Positions 63,215 through 64,000 of a stretch of DNA of 64,000 bases are shown one piece after another. A model generated the notes under the pieces. The model worked only from the letters and a program-made list of their open reading frames with translations, ran no database searches and was not told the DNA's origin. The position numbers were made by a program, and so were the translations under genes. This stretch comes from Malurus cyaneus samueli (taxonomy: Eukaryota; Chordata; Aves; Passeriformes; Maluridae), in the NCBI GenBank assembly GCA_009741485.1, contig CM019214.1, forward strand, positions 50,315,284 to 50,379,283, written 5' to 3'. How positions within the stretch are numbered: the stretch's first letter is position 1; every line of letters starts with the position of its first letter.

Positions 63215-64000
63215 CTCAGACTGAAGTATTGTAAAGGATTTAGAGCTGAATATTTTGTTCCTTCTCCTTAAGCTCCTGACAAAATAATTTTGAGAGGTTG
63301 AAAAATTTAGTTTAACACAGTGTTCTAAAATGAGGTAATAATTGTCACTACACAATCAAATTATAATGGCTTTTATAATGCAGGATTTTTTCTTTCTCTG
63401 AACAATATTAAAAGTAACTGAAGCAAGAACATAACATCTACCCCAAAGTATTAAATGTTCCCAGAACAAAAGACAAAAAGTTTTCCAATACACATTATAT
63501 TAACAAATTAAAAGTAATATTTTATATCTTTGAATATCTACAATAACCAGGAACACCACAGTGACTTTAGTTTCATTCAGAAAAATGCCAAAATGCACAC
63601 TGCATATGTGTATGTCATCATACACCTATTTAAATAATAATATTTTGCAGTTTTATTCCTTAGAACTTCGAATCCTTTGGACATTTTCAACTTAAGAAAA
63701 ATTAATTCTATTCATATATTTCAGAACTGTTTCTCTTTATAGGTTTCTTATGCTCATGACATTACTTCACTGTACTATCCTGAAAATAAACAATATTGTT
63801 TGTAAAAACTTTTATAGTTGCTATCCTATTATTTTTTTAATTTCAGTACAGAATATAAGTTTGAGTTTTTTTTTTCTTTTAAACCGTATAACTGTACAAG
63901 GACAATTGTAAAAAGCCATCTCAAGTGCAATTTTGATATTCAGTGTAATTTGAATCTATTTATTTAAAACAAAATTCAAATAAAAGCCATAAATTTCTGG

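Larger units (their letters stand above)
57793..64000. other. unique AT-rich stretch to window end
   Basis: No gene or transposon is recognised. It holds a G-quadruplex motif (58447-58464), an ATT/ATC triplet repeat (59377-59433), poly-T and poly-G blocks (60200-60330) and a 16-bp tandem repeat (63168-63214). Confidence 0.5.

Noticed and set aside
1..64000. tRNA, rRNA, snRNA genes and CRISPR arrays
   Set aside because: Reading both strands by eye I found no cloverleaf with A/B boxes, no rRNA-like blocks and no regularly spaced direct repeats. CRISPR is not expected in a bird genome. A covariance-model scan would be needed to exclude small RNAs fully.

Overview
The window looks like a gene-poor, AT-rich stretch of a bird nuclear genome. 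The main clue is the repeat content: several truncated CR1 LINE copies, two of them with the CR1-type 3' end of short ATTCTATG-like repeats, plus avian-style endogenous retrovirus LTRs. One LTR copy carries the promoter block 'tcatgctcagtatataaagctggg', which I know from avian LTRs. I see no Alu- or B1-like SINEs, no L1 and no bacterial gene organisation. The species cannot be named from the sequence.

No convincing host protein-coding gene was found. All open frames are short (the longest is 169 codons and lies antisense inside an LTR). The frames that can be explained are shadows of repeats: reverse-transcriptase relics of CR1, or LTR sequence read in a meaningless frame. The window is therefore best read as intergenic or deep intronic sequence. 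Two stretches with splice-like borders (25261-25377 plus strand; 48539-48710 minus strand) are reported only as weak exon candidates.

Layout: 1-2.4 kb unique sequence, with an RFX-like X-box near 540 and a small CpG patch near 1.4 kb; 2.4-2.9 kb a deleted CR1; 4.0-4.7 kb a second, older CR1; 6.2-6.8 kb an ancient CR1 on the minus strand; 6.8-12.2 kb unique sequence with AT microsatellites and T tracts; 12.2-13.1 kb a GC-richer patch of probable but unassigned retroelement origin; 17.2-17.5 kb a CR1 fragment; 19.4-20.7 kb a complete solo LTR with a 5-bp target duplication; 21.4 kb a 15-N gap; 20.7-29.0 kb unique sequence with a (TTCCC)n array; 29.0-29.4 kb a CR1 3' end; 38.2-39.8 kb the longest CR1 copy, retaining reverse-transcriptase fragments; 42.5-43.1 kb another CR1; 50.6-51.0 kb a second ancient CR1; 53.9-54.4 and 57.6-57.8 kb two relics of one LTR family in opposite orientation; 57.8-64 kb unique sequence with a G-quadruplex motif, a triplet repeat, poly-T blocks and a 16-bp tandem repeat.

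No new biological system is evident. The most solid observation is the intact solo LTR, with its target-site duplication, inverted ends and internal direct repeats. The most speculative are the regulatory-looking islands (X-box, TAAT-core cluster) and the two exon-like segments, which need comparative alignment or RNA data.
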